Below are positions 7,267-14,374 of a stretch of DNA of 21,282 nt, piece after piece. The DNA is taken from NCBI GenBank assembly GCA_964457455.1, contig CAYWJN010000043.1, forward strand, positions 1 through 21,282. The letters run 5' to 3'. Numbering within the stretch: position 1 is the first letter of the stretch; each line of letters opens with the position of its first letter. The position numbers were made by a program, and so were the translations under genes. The notes beneath the pieces were generated by a model that searched no databases, was not told the origin of the DNA, and saw only the letters and a program-made list of their open reading frames with translations. The stretch is from JABMPU01 sp964457455. Its GTDB lineage: Bacteria; Cloacimonadota; Cloacimonadia; Cloacimonadales; TCS61.

Positions 7267-7302
7267 AAACTTACCATCCGGCAGCTGCCGGATGGTAAGT
7301 TT
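7267..7302. repeat. perfect 36-bp palindrome between glmS and recO
   Basis: AAACTTACCATCCGGCAG (7267-7284) is followed with no loop by its exact reverse complement (7285-7302). The arms match over all 18 positions, and the centre is the PvuII-like CAGCTG. It lies 5 bp past the glmS stop and 12 bp before the recO ATG. As RNA it would form a very stable stem with a small forced loop. No T-run follows on the minus strand (AGATTAAAAAA), so an intrinsic terminator is unlikely for glmS; RNA processing, mRNA stabilisation or a dimeric protein site are alternatives. Its G+C is far above that of the surrounding spacer. Confidence 0.85.
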
Positions 7303-7307
7303 CAAAA

Positions 7308-9146
7308 TTACTCTACAGTCACGCTTTTAGCCAAATTTCGCGGCTGGTCAACATCTAATCCACGTAAATCTGCCACATGATATGCAAGAAGCTGCAATGG
7401 AATAACAGATAATAATGGCTGAAGGATATCCATTGTTTTGGGAATATAAATCACACTTTCCGAGAGGGATTCGATACTTGTATCACCTTCTGTTGCAATG
7501 GTTAATATCCTTCCACTTCTGGCTTTAACTTCCTGCATATTGGAAATGATTTTTTCATAAATCGCATCTTTTAGGGCAATAGTAATAACAGGCATATTTT
7601 CATCGATAAGAGCAATTGGTCCGTGTTTCATCTCTGCTGCCGGATAACCTTCAGCATGAATATAGGAAATTTCCTTTAATTTGAGAGCACCTTCCAATGC
7701 AACAGGATAGTTAGCTCCTCGTCCTAAATAGAGAGCATTCGTAGAATCTACGATAGTTTCAGCCACTTGTTTAATTTGGTCATTATTATCTAATATTTTC
7801 TGAATTTTTGGAGGAATATTCCATAACTCTTTAATGAATTGAGCACAAAATTCTGCTGATAAATATTTCATTCTGCCCAAAAAAACAGCAAGTAAAGACA
7901 GAACTGTAACCTGAGATGTAAACGCTTTTGTGGATGCAACCCCAATTTCTGCTCCGGCATGAATATAAATTCCATTATCAGATTCTCTGGCAATTGTGCT
8001 GCCTATCACGTTTGTAATTCCAGAAACCTTGGCACCTTTTGATTGTGCTTCCCTAAGCGCAGCCAAAGTATCTGCAGTTTCACCAGATTGGCTGATAACA
8101 AAAACATTTGTTCCATCCGGTATTATTGGATTGCGATATCTATATTCGCTGGCATATTCCACCTCCACAGGAATTCGGGCAAGTTTTTCTATGATATGTT
8201 TGCCTATTAAAGCTGAATGCCAGGATGTACCGCAAGCAATAATTTGAATGCCTTTTATATCTCTCAAATTCTCGCCATTAGATAATAATCCTCCTAATCT
8301 AACAGTTGAACGAGACTCTACCAATCTGCCGCGAAAAGCATTTTTCACCGATGTTGGCTGTTCAAAAATCTCTTTTAACATAAAATGTTTGAAATTACCT
8401 TTTTCAATGGCAGAAACATCCCAATCAATTTCAGAAATAACAGCGTCTACTATCTCATTATCCAGGGTTGTGATTTCAAATTTGTCTTTATCTATGGAAA
8501 CAACTTCCCCATCCTGCAAATAAATCACTCTCTTAGTGTGAATTACAATTGCATTTACATCTGATGTAATAAAGAATTCATCTTTCCCGATACCGAGAAT
8601 TAAAGGACTTCCTTTTCTGGCAGCTATCATTTGATCTGGAAAATCAGAGCAGATAACGGCAATACCAAATGTTCCTTCAACCAGTTTCAATGCTTCCTGA
8701 ACTATCAAAGTAAAATCATCATTTTCTTTTGCAAAATATTCGAATAGATGAGCCAGAATTTCTGTATCAGTATCACTTTCAAATTTATGACCTTCTTCAA
8801 TAAGCTTGTTTTTCAAATTCTTAAAGTTTTCGATTATTCCATTATGAACAACAGCAAATTTATTATTACAACTTGTTTGAGGATGTGCATTGATTGTAGT
8901 AGGCTTTCCGTGAGTAGCCCAACGTGTGTGAGCTATTCCAATATTACCAACTAATTCTGAAGGCGGAGGTAATGTCCGTTCTAGAGAAATGATTTTACCA
9001 GCCCTTTTGTGAATTTTGAGTTTCTTCTCTTCATTGATCAAGGCAATTCCGGCACTGTCATATCCTCGATATTCAAGTCTTTTTAAACCTTCAAGAATGA
9101 TTGGAATTGCGTTTCTTTTACCTACATAACCTACTATTCCACACAT
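7308..9146 (-). CDS. glmS: glutamine--fructose-6-phosphate aminotransferase (isomerizing)
   Basis: 612 residues, full length. GlmS makes glucosamine-6-phosphate from fructose-6-phosphate and glutamine, the first committed step to UDP-GlcNAc for peptidoglycan and LPS. The class II glutaminase domain starts at the nucleophile Cys2 (MCGIVGYVG) and includes YRGYDSAGIA and HTRWATHGKP. Two SIS sugar-binding domains follow (CGTSWHSALIG, VFVISQSGETADTLAA, later YLGRGANYPVALEGALKLKE). The C-terminus is the conserved DQPRNLAKSVTVE. GAGG, five to six bases before the ATG, lies inside the last codons of the upstream ABC permease, whose stop is 3 bp away, so the two are probably translationally coupled. 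I see no glmS ribozyme upstream; the preceding sequence is coding. Confidence 0.97.
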   Translation of the reverse strand: MCGIVGYVGKRNAIPIILEGLKRLEYRGYDSAGIALINEEKKLKIHKRAGKIISLERTLPPPSELVGNIGIAHTRWATHGKPTTINAHPQTSCNNKFAVVHNGIIENFKNLKNKLIEEGHKFESDTDTEILAHLFEYFAKENDDFTLIVQEALKLVEGTFGIAVICSDFPDQMIAARKGSPLILGIGKDEFFITSDVNAIVIHTKRVIYLQDGEVVSIDKDKFEITTLDNEIVDAVISEIDWDVSAIEKGNFKHFMLKEIFEQPTSVKNAFRGRLVESRSTVRLGGLLSNGENLRDIKGIQIIACGTSWHSALIGKHIIEKLARIPVEVEYASEYRYRNPIIPDGTNVFVISQSGETADTLAALREAQSKGAKVSGITNVIGSTIARESDNGIYIHAGAEIGVASTKAFTSQVTVLSLLAVFLGRMKYLSAEFCAQFIKELWNIPPKIQKILDNNDQIKQVAETIVDSTNALYLGRGANYPVALEGALKLKEISYIHAEGYPAAEMKHGPIALIDENMPVITIALKDAIYEKIISNMQEVKARSGRILTIATEGDTSIESLSESVIYIPKTMDILQPLLSVIPLQLLAYHVADLRGLDVDQPRNLAKSVTVE

Positions 9147-9149
9147 ATT

Positions 9150-11177
9150 TTATACCTCAGGAATTAATACTGTTTTATCATTTATTTTGGCAAACACTTT
9201 TAACAGGAAAAGAAATATCAAAATTGCAGGGATTCCCCACCAAAAAGGGAATTCTCCATCTTTGAGAATCTTCTCAAAATATGGAATTTTATCAGCAAAT
9301 CTTCCTATAAGGAGAGCAAGACTATTATTCGCAAAATGGGCAAAAATCGGAATTAAGATACTATTTGTTTTAAATAGTAAATAACCCATCCAGATTCCAA
9401 GTAGAGTAACCGGAACCATCCTGAAAGGATCAAGATGAAATATTCCAAATAAGACTGCAGTTATTATGATCGATTTCCAGATTCCCTGTTTTCTGAAAAC
9501 ATTGATGATGTATCCTCTGAAGAACACTTCTTCACAAATACCAGGAAGAAGAGCAATCACAAACAAGCTTTTCCAGACAGTAACATCCTGATCTTGAATC
9601 AGGTTTTTAAGAAGTTCCATATATGATTCAGGAATCGGGAAAATGATGTTTATCATCTGCATTAACAATCCTACAATAACAAGAATTGGGAAAGCTAAAA
9701 GAATTATAAGAATGAAGTTAAGAGGATTTGTTTGATTCAATCTGAGTGTTTTTTTAATATCAGATTTTGAAATTCGTAAAATCAAAAGGGTTGGTAAAAG
9801 AATTATAATCAATTCCGTTCTAATGAGTCCGTTTATCAGGTTTTCGGTTTGCCATTTTCCTCCAATATAAAATAATGCTAAAAGCATAGCAATAAAGAAA
9901 AGGAAACCAAACTGTGGAGTAAAAACATTTTTCTTATCTTTTCCCCAGAACTTTAAAGATTTTTCTTCTGCGGTTCTGAATAAGATAGTTTCATTATTAA
10001 AAAGCTTGATAGAAATATAGATTGCGATTATATCTAATATTATTGTTGAGCTAACTACAATAAAAAGATGACTCAGTTCAAAGCTGCCCAACATTATATT
10101 CCTGATAAGAAGAGAGAAATTGACGATTGGAATGAGAGCAAAACCGAAACTCAATTCAAAACCTGGTAGAAAGCTGACCATTGAAAGCATAATTCCGCCA
10201 AATAAAACAGGCATTTGATAGCTTTGTGCCTCTTTGATATTTCGCGAGTAGGTGGAAATAGAAAGTAGTAAAGCAGAGAATAAAGTTACAAGCGGGATCA
10301 TCAAAACCAGGATTAAAGCGAAATTCCCGATTGGAAGCTGCAAACCGCCTGCATCAGTTTGATACTGTGAAAAGATATGATGAAAAGAGAGATACATACT
10401 GAAAAGATTTAGCAAGACTGTGATGATTGTAATCGTGATTATGGTGAGATATTTTCCGATAACAAGTTCATTTCTGCGAGCAGCACTCACCAAAATTGTT
10501 TCCAAAGTTTTTCTTTCTTTTTCACCGGCAACCAAATCCGAAGAAACAACTGCTGCACTGCTGATGGTCAGAATTATTAATAAATACGGCAGGAATTTCC
10601 CCAGAGCAAAACCGAGCATTTGAGCCGGAGGAGCAATATTCTCTTTTTTGAGTTCTATAGCTGTCAGGATTTCTTCATTTATTTTGATTTCCTGCAGTCT
10701 TTCTCCCACTAATTCATTTTCAATTTCAAAAAGTTTATCTGCAATTTTTCGATATGTTTTGCTACTTCTTTCACTTGTCTCATCATAGATAATTTTTGCA
10801 ATAAGAACCTGGTATCCTGTTGATGAAAGACTGTCTTTTAAATCTACAATAGCTTGTATGCTTTTATCTTTGAGAAGTTCGTATAAAGGTGTTTCTTCAT
10901 AAAAATCGATTTTCTGCATGAGTTGCAGGTTTTCAATATTTTGCAGTTCGGATTCTATCCTTATTGAAGTCTCATCCAAAATGTTATCATTAAGATAGAT
11001 GAGCATTTGCTGCTGTTCGAGTTTCATCTCCTGACGCGACATCATTGAGGAGAAACCGATCATTAAAAGAGGATACAGCACAATCGGCAGTACTAAAGAT
11101 GTAATAATCGTTCTTCTATCTCTGAATAAGTCGAGAAGTTCTTTTTTGTATATTATGAGGATTTTCTTAAAATTCAT
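9150..11177 (-). CDS. ABC-2 type permease (NatB-like) fused to a CPBP (CAAX/Abi) intramembrane protease domain
   Basis: 675 residues. The N-terminal two thirds is an ABC-2 exporter subunit: a helix at about 25-45, a long extracytoplasmic segment (about 50-185), then the family signature around SSDLVAGEKERKTLETIL and NELVIGKYL, with further helices to about 390. From about 535 a CPBP protease domain begins: EEVFFRG (Glu549, Glu550, Arg554), FGIFH (His581) and HFANN (His614, Asn618), giving EExxxR, FxxxH and HxxxN, all intact. It pairs with the ATPase just upstream. I chose the ATG at 11177, which has GAGGAG nine bases upstream and overlaps the ATPase gene by 11 bp; the ATG at 11192 has no such site. 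NatAB of Bacillus exports sodium, but the substrate here is not evident. Coupling to glmS is the odd part of its context. Confidence 0.9.
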   Translation of the reverse strand: MNFKKILIIYKKELLDLFRDRRTIITSLVLPIVLYPLLMIGFSSMMSRQEMKLEQQQMLIYLNDNILDETSIRIESELQNIENLQLMQKIDFYEETPLYELLKDKSIQAIVDLKDSLSSTGYQVLIAKIIYDETSERSSKTYRKIADKLFEIENELVGERLQEIKINEEILTAIELKKENIAPPAQMLGFALGKFLPYLLIILTISSAAVVSSDLVAGEKERKTLETILVSAARRNELVIGKYLTIITITIITVLLNLFSMYLSFHHIFSQYQTDAGGLQLPIGNFALILVLMIPLVTLFSALLLSISTYSRNIKEAQSYQMPVLFGGIMLSMVSFLPGFELSFGFALIPIVNFSLLIRNIMLGSFELSHLFIVVSSTIILDIIAIYISIKLFNNETILFRTAEEKSLKFWGKDKKNVFTPQFGFLFFIAMLLALFYIGGKWQTENLINGLIRTELIIILLPTLLILRISKSDIKKTLRLNQTNPLNFILIILLAFPILVIVGLLMQMINIIFPIPESYMELLKNLIQDQDVTVWKSLFVIALLPGICEEVFFRGYIINVFRKQGIWKSIIITAVLFGIFHLDPFRMVPVTLLGIWMGYLLFKTNSILIPIFAHFANNSLALLIGRFADKIPYFEKILKDGEFPFWWGIPAILIFLFLLKVFAKINDKTVLIPEV

Positions 11178-11928
11178 TAACAATCTCCTCATCTTTTATT
11201 CTATTTACAAAATGAATAAATATGTCATCCAAATCATGCAGACCGGTTTCTTGTTTGAATTCAAGCCAGGTTCCTTCAGCTAAAACTTTTCCTTCATGAA
11301 TCATAACAATTTTATCAGCAATGCGCTCTGCTTCTCTCATAATATGAGTGGAAAAAAGAACGCATTTTCCATCTTTTTTACATCTATGAATGAAATCCAC
11401 AATATTTTTAGCGGTTAAGATATCCAGTCCGGCAGTGGGTTCATCGAATATCATAACAGGTGGATCATGGATAATAGAGCGTGCTATCGAGACTTTTTGT
11501 TTCATTCCTGTAGAAAGAAAATCAACTTTTTTATCGAGAAAATCATACATGTCGAGAAGATTTGAAATTTCCTGAATTCTTATTTTGATATCAGAAGATT
11601 CAACATCATAAAGATGACCGAAATAAGTAATCACTTCCCTGGCAGTCAAACGAGCATAAAGTCCTGTATCGCCGGAAAGAAAACCAAGATTAGACCTTAC
11701 CTGTTGCGGATTGCGGATGATATCAAAACCTTCGACTGAAGCAGTTCCGCTGAATGGCTGCAAAACTGTGGAAAGCATTCTCATGGCAGTGGTTTTTCCT
11801 GCACCATTCACACCCAAAAGAACTACAATCTCACCACGTTCTGCTGTGAAAGAAAGATCATTTACTGCATAAAGCTCTTCTCCATTCTTCTGGATAAAAA
11901 CTTTTGTGAGATTTTTAACTTCAATCAT
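11167..11928 (-). CDS. ABC transporter ATP-binding protein (NatA-like)
   Basis: 253 residues, cytoplasmic ATPase of an ABC-2 exporter. Walker A GVNGAGKTT (about 39-47), the Q-loop region near SNLGFLSGDTGLY, signature LSTGMKQK, Walker B VMIFDEPTAGLD and the H-loop FSTHI are all present. The sequence is of the NatA/CcmA group that pairs with six-helix ABC-2 permeases, and the permease gene follows with an 11-bp overlap, so the two form one transporter. AAGG lies four bases before the ATG at 11928. The 27-bp spacer upstream carries TTAACAAGTTT, the half-site also seen in the apbE-folE2 hairpin. The M42 peptidase gene ends 28 bp upstream, so it may share a transcript. Confidence 0.95.
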   Translation of the reverse strand: MIEVKNLTKVFIQKNGEELYAVNDLSFTAERGEIVVLLGVNGAGKTTAMRMLSTVLQPFSGTASVEGFDIIRNPQQVRSNLGFLSGDTGLYARLTAREVITYFGHLYDVESSDIKIRIQEISNLLDMYDFLDKKVDFLSTGMKQKVSIARSIIHDPPVMIFDEPTAGLDILTAKNIVDFIHRCKKDGKCVLFSTHIMREAERIADKIVMIHEGKVLAEGTWLEFKQETGLHDLDDIFIHFVNRIKDEEIVNEF

Positions 11929-11955
11929 AAAACCTTAACAAGTTTTTAAAGTATT

Positions 11956-13023
11956 TTAAAGAACTTTAGGAATAAAATCGGTTTTATCGTTAATCATGCG
12001 TGCAAATTGAGCAAGCAATTTAACCGCACCATAAAGGTCTTTGAAAGAGATAACCTCATTTGGAGTGTGCATATATCTGTTTGGAATGCTGATAAGCCCG
12101 GCAGCCACACCAGCTCGTGTTATTTGAATCGCATTTGCATCTGTTCCGGTTCCACGTGGAGCTGCTTCGATTTGATAATCAACTTTTGCTTTTTCAGCAG
12201 CTTCTTTCAATAAATCAAAAACTTTAGGATTGATGTTTGCCCCTACAACGACAACCGGACCTTTGGCTAATTTGATATCACCCATCTTGTTTTTATCCAT
12301 TCCCGGGTAATCTGTGGCATGAGTAACATCAATGGCAATTCCAACATGTGGGTCTATACCGAAAGCACTTGTTCTTGCACCGCGCAATCCGATTTCTTCC
12401 TGAACAGAAGAAACAGAATAAACATTTGCACAAATTGTTTCATTTTCCAGCTCTTTTAAAATGGCTCCAGCCACAAATACTCCGGCTTTATTATCTGTTG
12501 CTTTTGTTGCTACAAAGTCTTTGGAAAGCATTTCTATTCCAGGTAAAAATGTTATATGATCTCCAACTGAGATTTTTTTCTCAGCATCTTTTTTGTCTTT
12601 TGCACCAAAATCGATCCAGAGTTCATCCATCTTTGCTGATTTATTCCGTTCATCAGGTTTCATCAGATGAATTGGTTTTCTGCCGATAATACCGGTATAC
12701 ACTTTTTTCCCATGATAAATGCGAACTCTTAATCCGGGCAGCAAACTAGCATCAACTCCTCCAATAGAAGTGAAATGTATAAAACCATCATCATCGATGT
12801 ATTTGACCATCAAACCAATTTCATCTGCATGACCGGAAAACATTAATCTCAGCTTTCCAGTTCCTTTCTTAAGAGCGATAACATTCCCATGAACATCTGT
12901 TTTCACATCATCTGCAAAATCTTTTACATAGTTGCGATATACTTCTTGTGCTGGTTGTTCGAAACCGGAAGGGCTTGGTGCTACAACCAAATCCTTAAAG
13001 AACTTCTTTAATGTTTTTTCCAT
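11956..13023 (-). CDS. M42 family metallo-aminopeptidase (glutamyl aminopeptidase / FrvX / TET-like)
   Basis: 355 residues. M42 enzymes form large cytoplasmic tetrahedral complexes with two metal ions and remove N-terminal residues from short peptides. Expected ligands and catalytic residues are visible: GHADEIG (His65, Asp67), ATDNKAG (Asp177), VQEEIGLRGA (Glu209 catalytic, Glu210), IDVTHATD (Asp232) and RYMHTPNE (His319). NPKVFDLL and APRGTGTDANAIQ are further family blocks. The frame is open to an ATG at 13068, but I prefer the ATG at 13023: GGAG stands eight bases before it, and family members start close to this point. Some family members are annotated as endoglucanase or cellulase M, a historical label that the motifs do not support. 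The upstream spacer contains the paired CCTCTCCT repeats. Confidence 0.93.
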   Translation of the reverse strand: MEKTLKKFFKDLVVAPSPSGFEQPAQEVYRNYVKDFADDVKTDVHGNVIALKKGTGKLRLMFSGHADEIGLMVKYIDDDGFIHFTSIGGVDASLLPGLRVRIYHGKKVYTGIIGRKPIHLMKPDERNKSAKMDELWIDFGAKDKKDAEKKISVGDHITFLPGIEMLSKDFVATKATDNKAGVFVAGAILKELENETICANVYSVSSVQEEIGLRGARTSAFGIDPHVGIAIDVTHATDYPGMDKNKMGDIKLAKGPVVVVGANINPKVFDLLKEAAEKAKVDYQIEAAPRGTGTDANAIQITRAGVAAGLISIPNRYMHTPNEVISFKDLYGAVKLLAQFARMINDKTDFIPKVL

Positions 13024-13059
13024 TAAATCTCCTATTTTTTTTATTAATTTTATTCTTAT

Positions 13060-13142
13060 CGACCTCATCCCGACCTTCTCCTATCGAGAAGAAGGAAAAC
13101 AAAAAACTTCCTCTCCTCTTAGGAGAGGATAGAGGTGAGGTG
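13060..13142. repeat. two CCTCTCCT hairpin repeats in head-to-head orientation (copies 2 and 3)
   Basis: Copy 2 (13060-13095) begins CGACCTCATCCCGACC and contains CTTCTC facing GAGAAG. Copy 3 (13107-13141) is on the other strand and contains CCTCTCCT facing AGGAGAGG around CTT, ending GGTGAGG. Outer blocks GACCTCA and TGAGGT also pair, so the pair forms one large imperfect inverted repeat whose arms are themselves hairpins. Copy 2 is nearly the reverse complement of copy 1 at 4351-4388. It sits in the leader of the M42 peptidase gene. Confidence 0.75.
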
Positions 13143-13215
13143 AAAAACACTCAATTCTGCAGAACTCATTCATTTATTCCATCTTTAAAACCATTAAACA
13201 AAAGAAATTAAAACT

Positions 13216-13254
13216 CACAATCAAGGTTTAGGCGCCTTTGGTGTAGTGATTGTG
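13216..13254 (-). terminator. probable transcription terminator after the cupin gene
   Basis: CACAATCA (13216-13223) and TGATTGTG (13247-13254) form a perfect 8-bp outer stem. An inner AAGG/CCTT pairing surrounds GGCGCC. On the minus strand the stem is followed by AGTTTTAATTTCTTTT, and it begins about 12 bp after the cupin stop. The loop is larger than in a textbook terminator, so the assignment is moderate. Confidence 0.5.
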
Positions 13255-13266
13255 TTACAGTATAAA

Positions 13267-13665
13267 TCAACAATTACTGGCAACTCCGGAAGCAAAGGGA
13301 TTTATTGTTTTCTTTTCTTTTTTTTGTTTTTCATTGGGAATGATGCAGAGAAATTTCAAAACTACTTTTCCTGTATTTTTATAATTATGTTTCATAAAAG
13401 GCTCCACATAAATCACATCTCCGGTTTTAAAAGGAATATCACCATCTTCTGTGGTTAAAGCTCCATCACCTTCCACGATAAAGTTTTCGTGTTCCCATTC
13501 GTGAGCATGATAAGGAGTAAATCCTCCAGGATCGATCTCGAACATTCGTGTAGCAAAATTTGGTGCTCCATCTTTTTCTGAAATTAACCAGCGGATTTTT
13601 GCACCTTTTGCTCCTTCCATTGTTACTTCTTCTAGCTGGATGTTTTTATAATTTGTCAGTTTCAT
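13267..13665 (-). CDS. small single-domain cupin protein
   Basis: 132 residues, one cupin beta-barrel. Motif 1 is PGGFTPYHAHEWEHENF (46-62) with His53, His55 and Glu60 as likely metal ligands, then GDG. Motif 2 is GDVIYVEPFMKHNYKNTG (82-99) with His93 as the fourth ligand. Stand-alone cupins of this kind bind iron, manganese, nickel or zinc. They include dioxygenases, isomerases and sugar-binding proteins, so no reaction can be assigned. The C-terminal tail (about 110-132) is lysine-rich and ends ASNC. The start is clear: GGAGG six bases before the ATG. A Fur-box-like dyad lies 26-44 bp upstream of the start, which hints at iron-responsive control. The Nfu scaffold gene is the next gene upstream (98 bp), and a hairpin terminator follows. 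Confidence 0.85.
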   Translation of the reverse strand: MKLTNYKNIQLEEVTMEGAKGAKIRWLISEKDGAPNFATRMFEIDPGGFTPYHAHEWEHENFIVEGDGALTTEDGDIPFKTGDVIYVEPFMKHNYKNTGKVVLKFLCIIPNEKQKKEKKTINPFASGVASNC

Positions 13666-13690
13666 CTATCCTCCAAATTTGTTTATTTAA

Positions 13691-13709
13691 GATGATGATT
13701 ATCATCTTT
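13691..13709 (-). promoter_or_regulatory. Fur-box-like operator upstream of the cupin gene
   Basis: AAGATGAT (13689-13696) and ATCATCTT (13701-13708) form a perfect 8-bp dyad with a 4-bp spacer. Read on the minus strand, positions 13709-13691 agree with the classic 19-bp Fur consensus GATAATGATAATCATTATC at 15 of 19 positions by my count, with the core TGATAATCAT intact. It is 26 bp from the cupin ATG, where a repressor would block transcription or initiation. A related metalloregulator such as DtxR or PerR, or a chance dyad in AT-rich DNA, cannot be excluded. Confidence 0.4.
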
Positions 13710-13763
13710 GTATGATATTTTTTTTGTGTGAGAATTCCCGAATTTTCTTAATATTTTTTCATT

Positions 13764-13991
13764 CTAAACAGAAATAACTTCTTTTACTTCAGGGATTTCT
13801 TCTTTTAGAACCCGCTCAATTCCTGCTTTCAGAGTTAATGTTGCCATAGGACAATTTCCGCAAGCACCTTGAAGTCTAACTTCAATTACATTATCTTCTC
13901 TAACATTGATTAATTCACAGTCTCCACCATCAGCTTGCAAAGCAGGTCGAACTTTGTTCAAGACTTCCTGAACTTTTTCTTTTGATATCAT
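13764..13991 (-). CDS. NifU-like Fe-S cluster scaffold/carrier (Nfu domain)
   Basis: 75 residues, consisting of one Nfu (NifU C-terminal) domain. Nfu proteins hold a [4Fe-4S] cluster between two subunits and pass it to apo-proteins. The cluster motif is CGNCPMA, with Cys44 and Cys47; the preceding VRPALQADGGDCEL and the following LTLKAGIERVLKEEIPEV are the standard blocks of the family. It has no N-terminal IscU-like domain and is among the shortest forms of the family. GGAGG eight bases before the ATG supports the start. It is the first gene of the leftward series and is divergent from the COG2403 GTPase gene across a 383-bp spacer. No isc, suf or nif genes are in the window. Confidence 0.93.
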   Translation of the reverse strand: MISKEKVQEVLNKVRPALQADGGDCELINVREDNVIEVRLQGACGNCPMATLTLKAGIERVLKEEIPEVKEVISV

Positions 13992-14062
13992 TATATATCC
14001 TCCAATTTTTTTTAATTATGTTAAAAACAAAAAACCTATTTTTACGTAAAGAAAAAAATCTG

Positions 14063-14094
14063 ATTTTCTTTGCGACAAATCTTGCAAAGAAAAT
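14063..14094. repeat. perfect 11-bp inverted repeat in the divergent spacer
   Basis: ATTTTCTTTGC (14063-14073) and GCAAAGAAAAT (14084-14094) are exact inverted copies around a 10-bp loop. The dyad lies 72-103 bp upstream of the nfu ATG on the minus strand, where an operator could act. A second small palindrome, TTTACGTAAA, is at 14041-14050. Either could bind a dimeric regulator; neither matches a consensus I know. Confidence 0.55.
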
Positions 14095-14114
14095 AAAAAA
14101 TTCTCCTAATTTGC

Positions 14115-14249
14115 AAACCTTGAAAACAGCTTATCTTCAAAGGAATTCTCTCAAATAGACCTTTTCAATGGTTATGTTAGCTATTCTGTATTCCAACCGT
14201 TGAAAAGGTTCAGCAAGAAGAAAAAACCTCTTAAACCTTTTCAAGGTTT
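14115..14249. repeat. cluster of AACCTTTTCAA-type repeats in alternating orientation
   Basis: The middle of the 383-bp divergent spacer (13992-14374) holds four related copies. AAACCTTGAAAA is at 14115-14126. ACCTTTTCAATGGTT (14159-14173) faces AACCGTTGAAAAGGT (14195-14209), one wobble mismatch over 15 bp. AAACCTT/AAGGTTT surrounds TTC at 14233-14249. The second and third form one long hairpin; the fourth is a hairpin on its own. No open frame is present. The rest of the spacer holds the 14063-14094 dyad, a promoter candidate at 14259-14286 and the GTPase ribosome binding site. Confidence 0.65.
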
Positions 14250-14258
14250 ATAAACTAT

Positions 14259-14286
14259 TTGTGTATGGAAAAATTTCAGTTATAAT
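14259..14286 (+). promoter_or_regulatory. candidate sigma-70-type promoter for the COG2403 GTPase gene
   Basis: A perfect TATAAT at 14281-14286 has a weak TTGTGT at 14259-14264 as -35, spacing 16 bp. It would leave an mRNA leader of about 80 nt. A second candidate -35, TTGACT at 14310-14315, has no good -10 at the right distance. The region is AT-rich, so chance matches are common. Confidence 0.35.
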
Positions 14287-14374
14287 GGCAAATATACCCA
14301 ACAAAATCCTTGACTTTAAAGACCTGTTTTAAAGCTTGGCTGTTAATAAATATCTAAAATGAAAGGAGAATCTA

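Noticed and set aside
7267..7302. Intrinsic terminator for glmS
   Set aside because: The palindrome has no spacer and is not followed by a T-run on the minus strand.
8954..9146. glmS ribozyme or other leader element for glmS
   Set aside because: Only 3 bp separate the permease stop from the glmS ATG, and the sequence upstream is coding for the permease; no catalytic core is seen.
11167..11192. Longer permease start at the ATG at 11192
   Set aside because: No ribosome binding site there, whereas GAGGAG is well spaced for the ATG at 11177.
12348..12689. Plus-strand frame of 113 codons
   Set aside because: Entirely antisense to the M42 peptidase gene; its leucine-rich composition is the mirror of that gene's codons.
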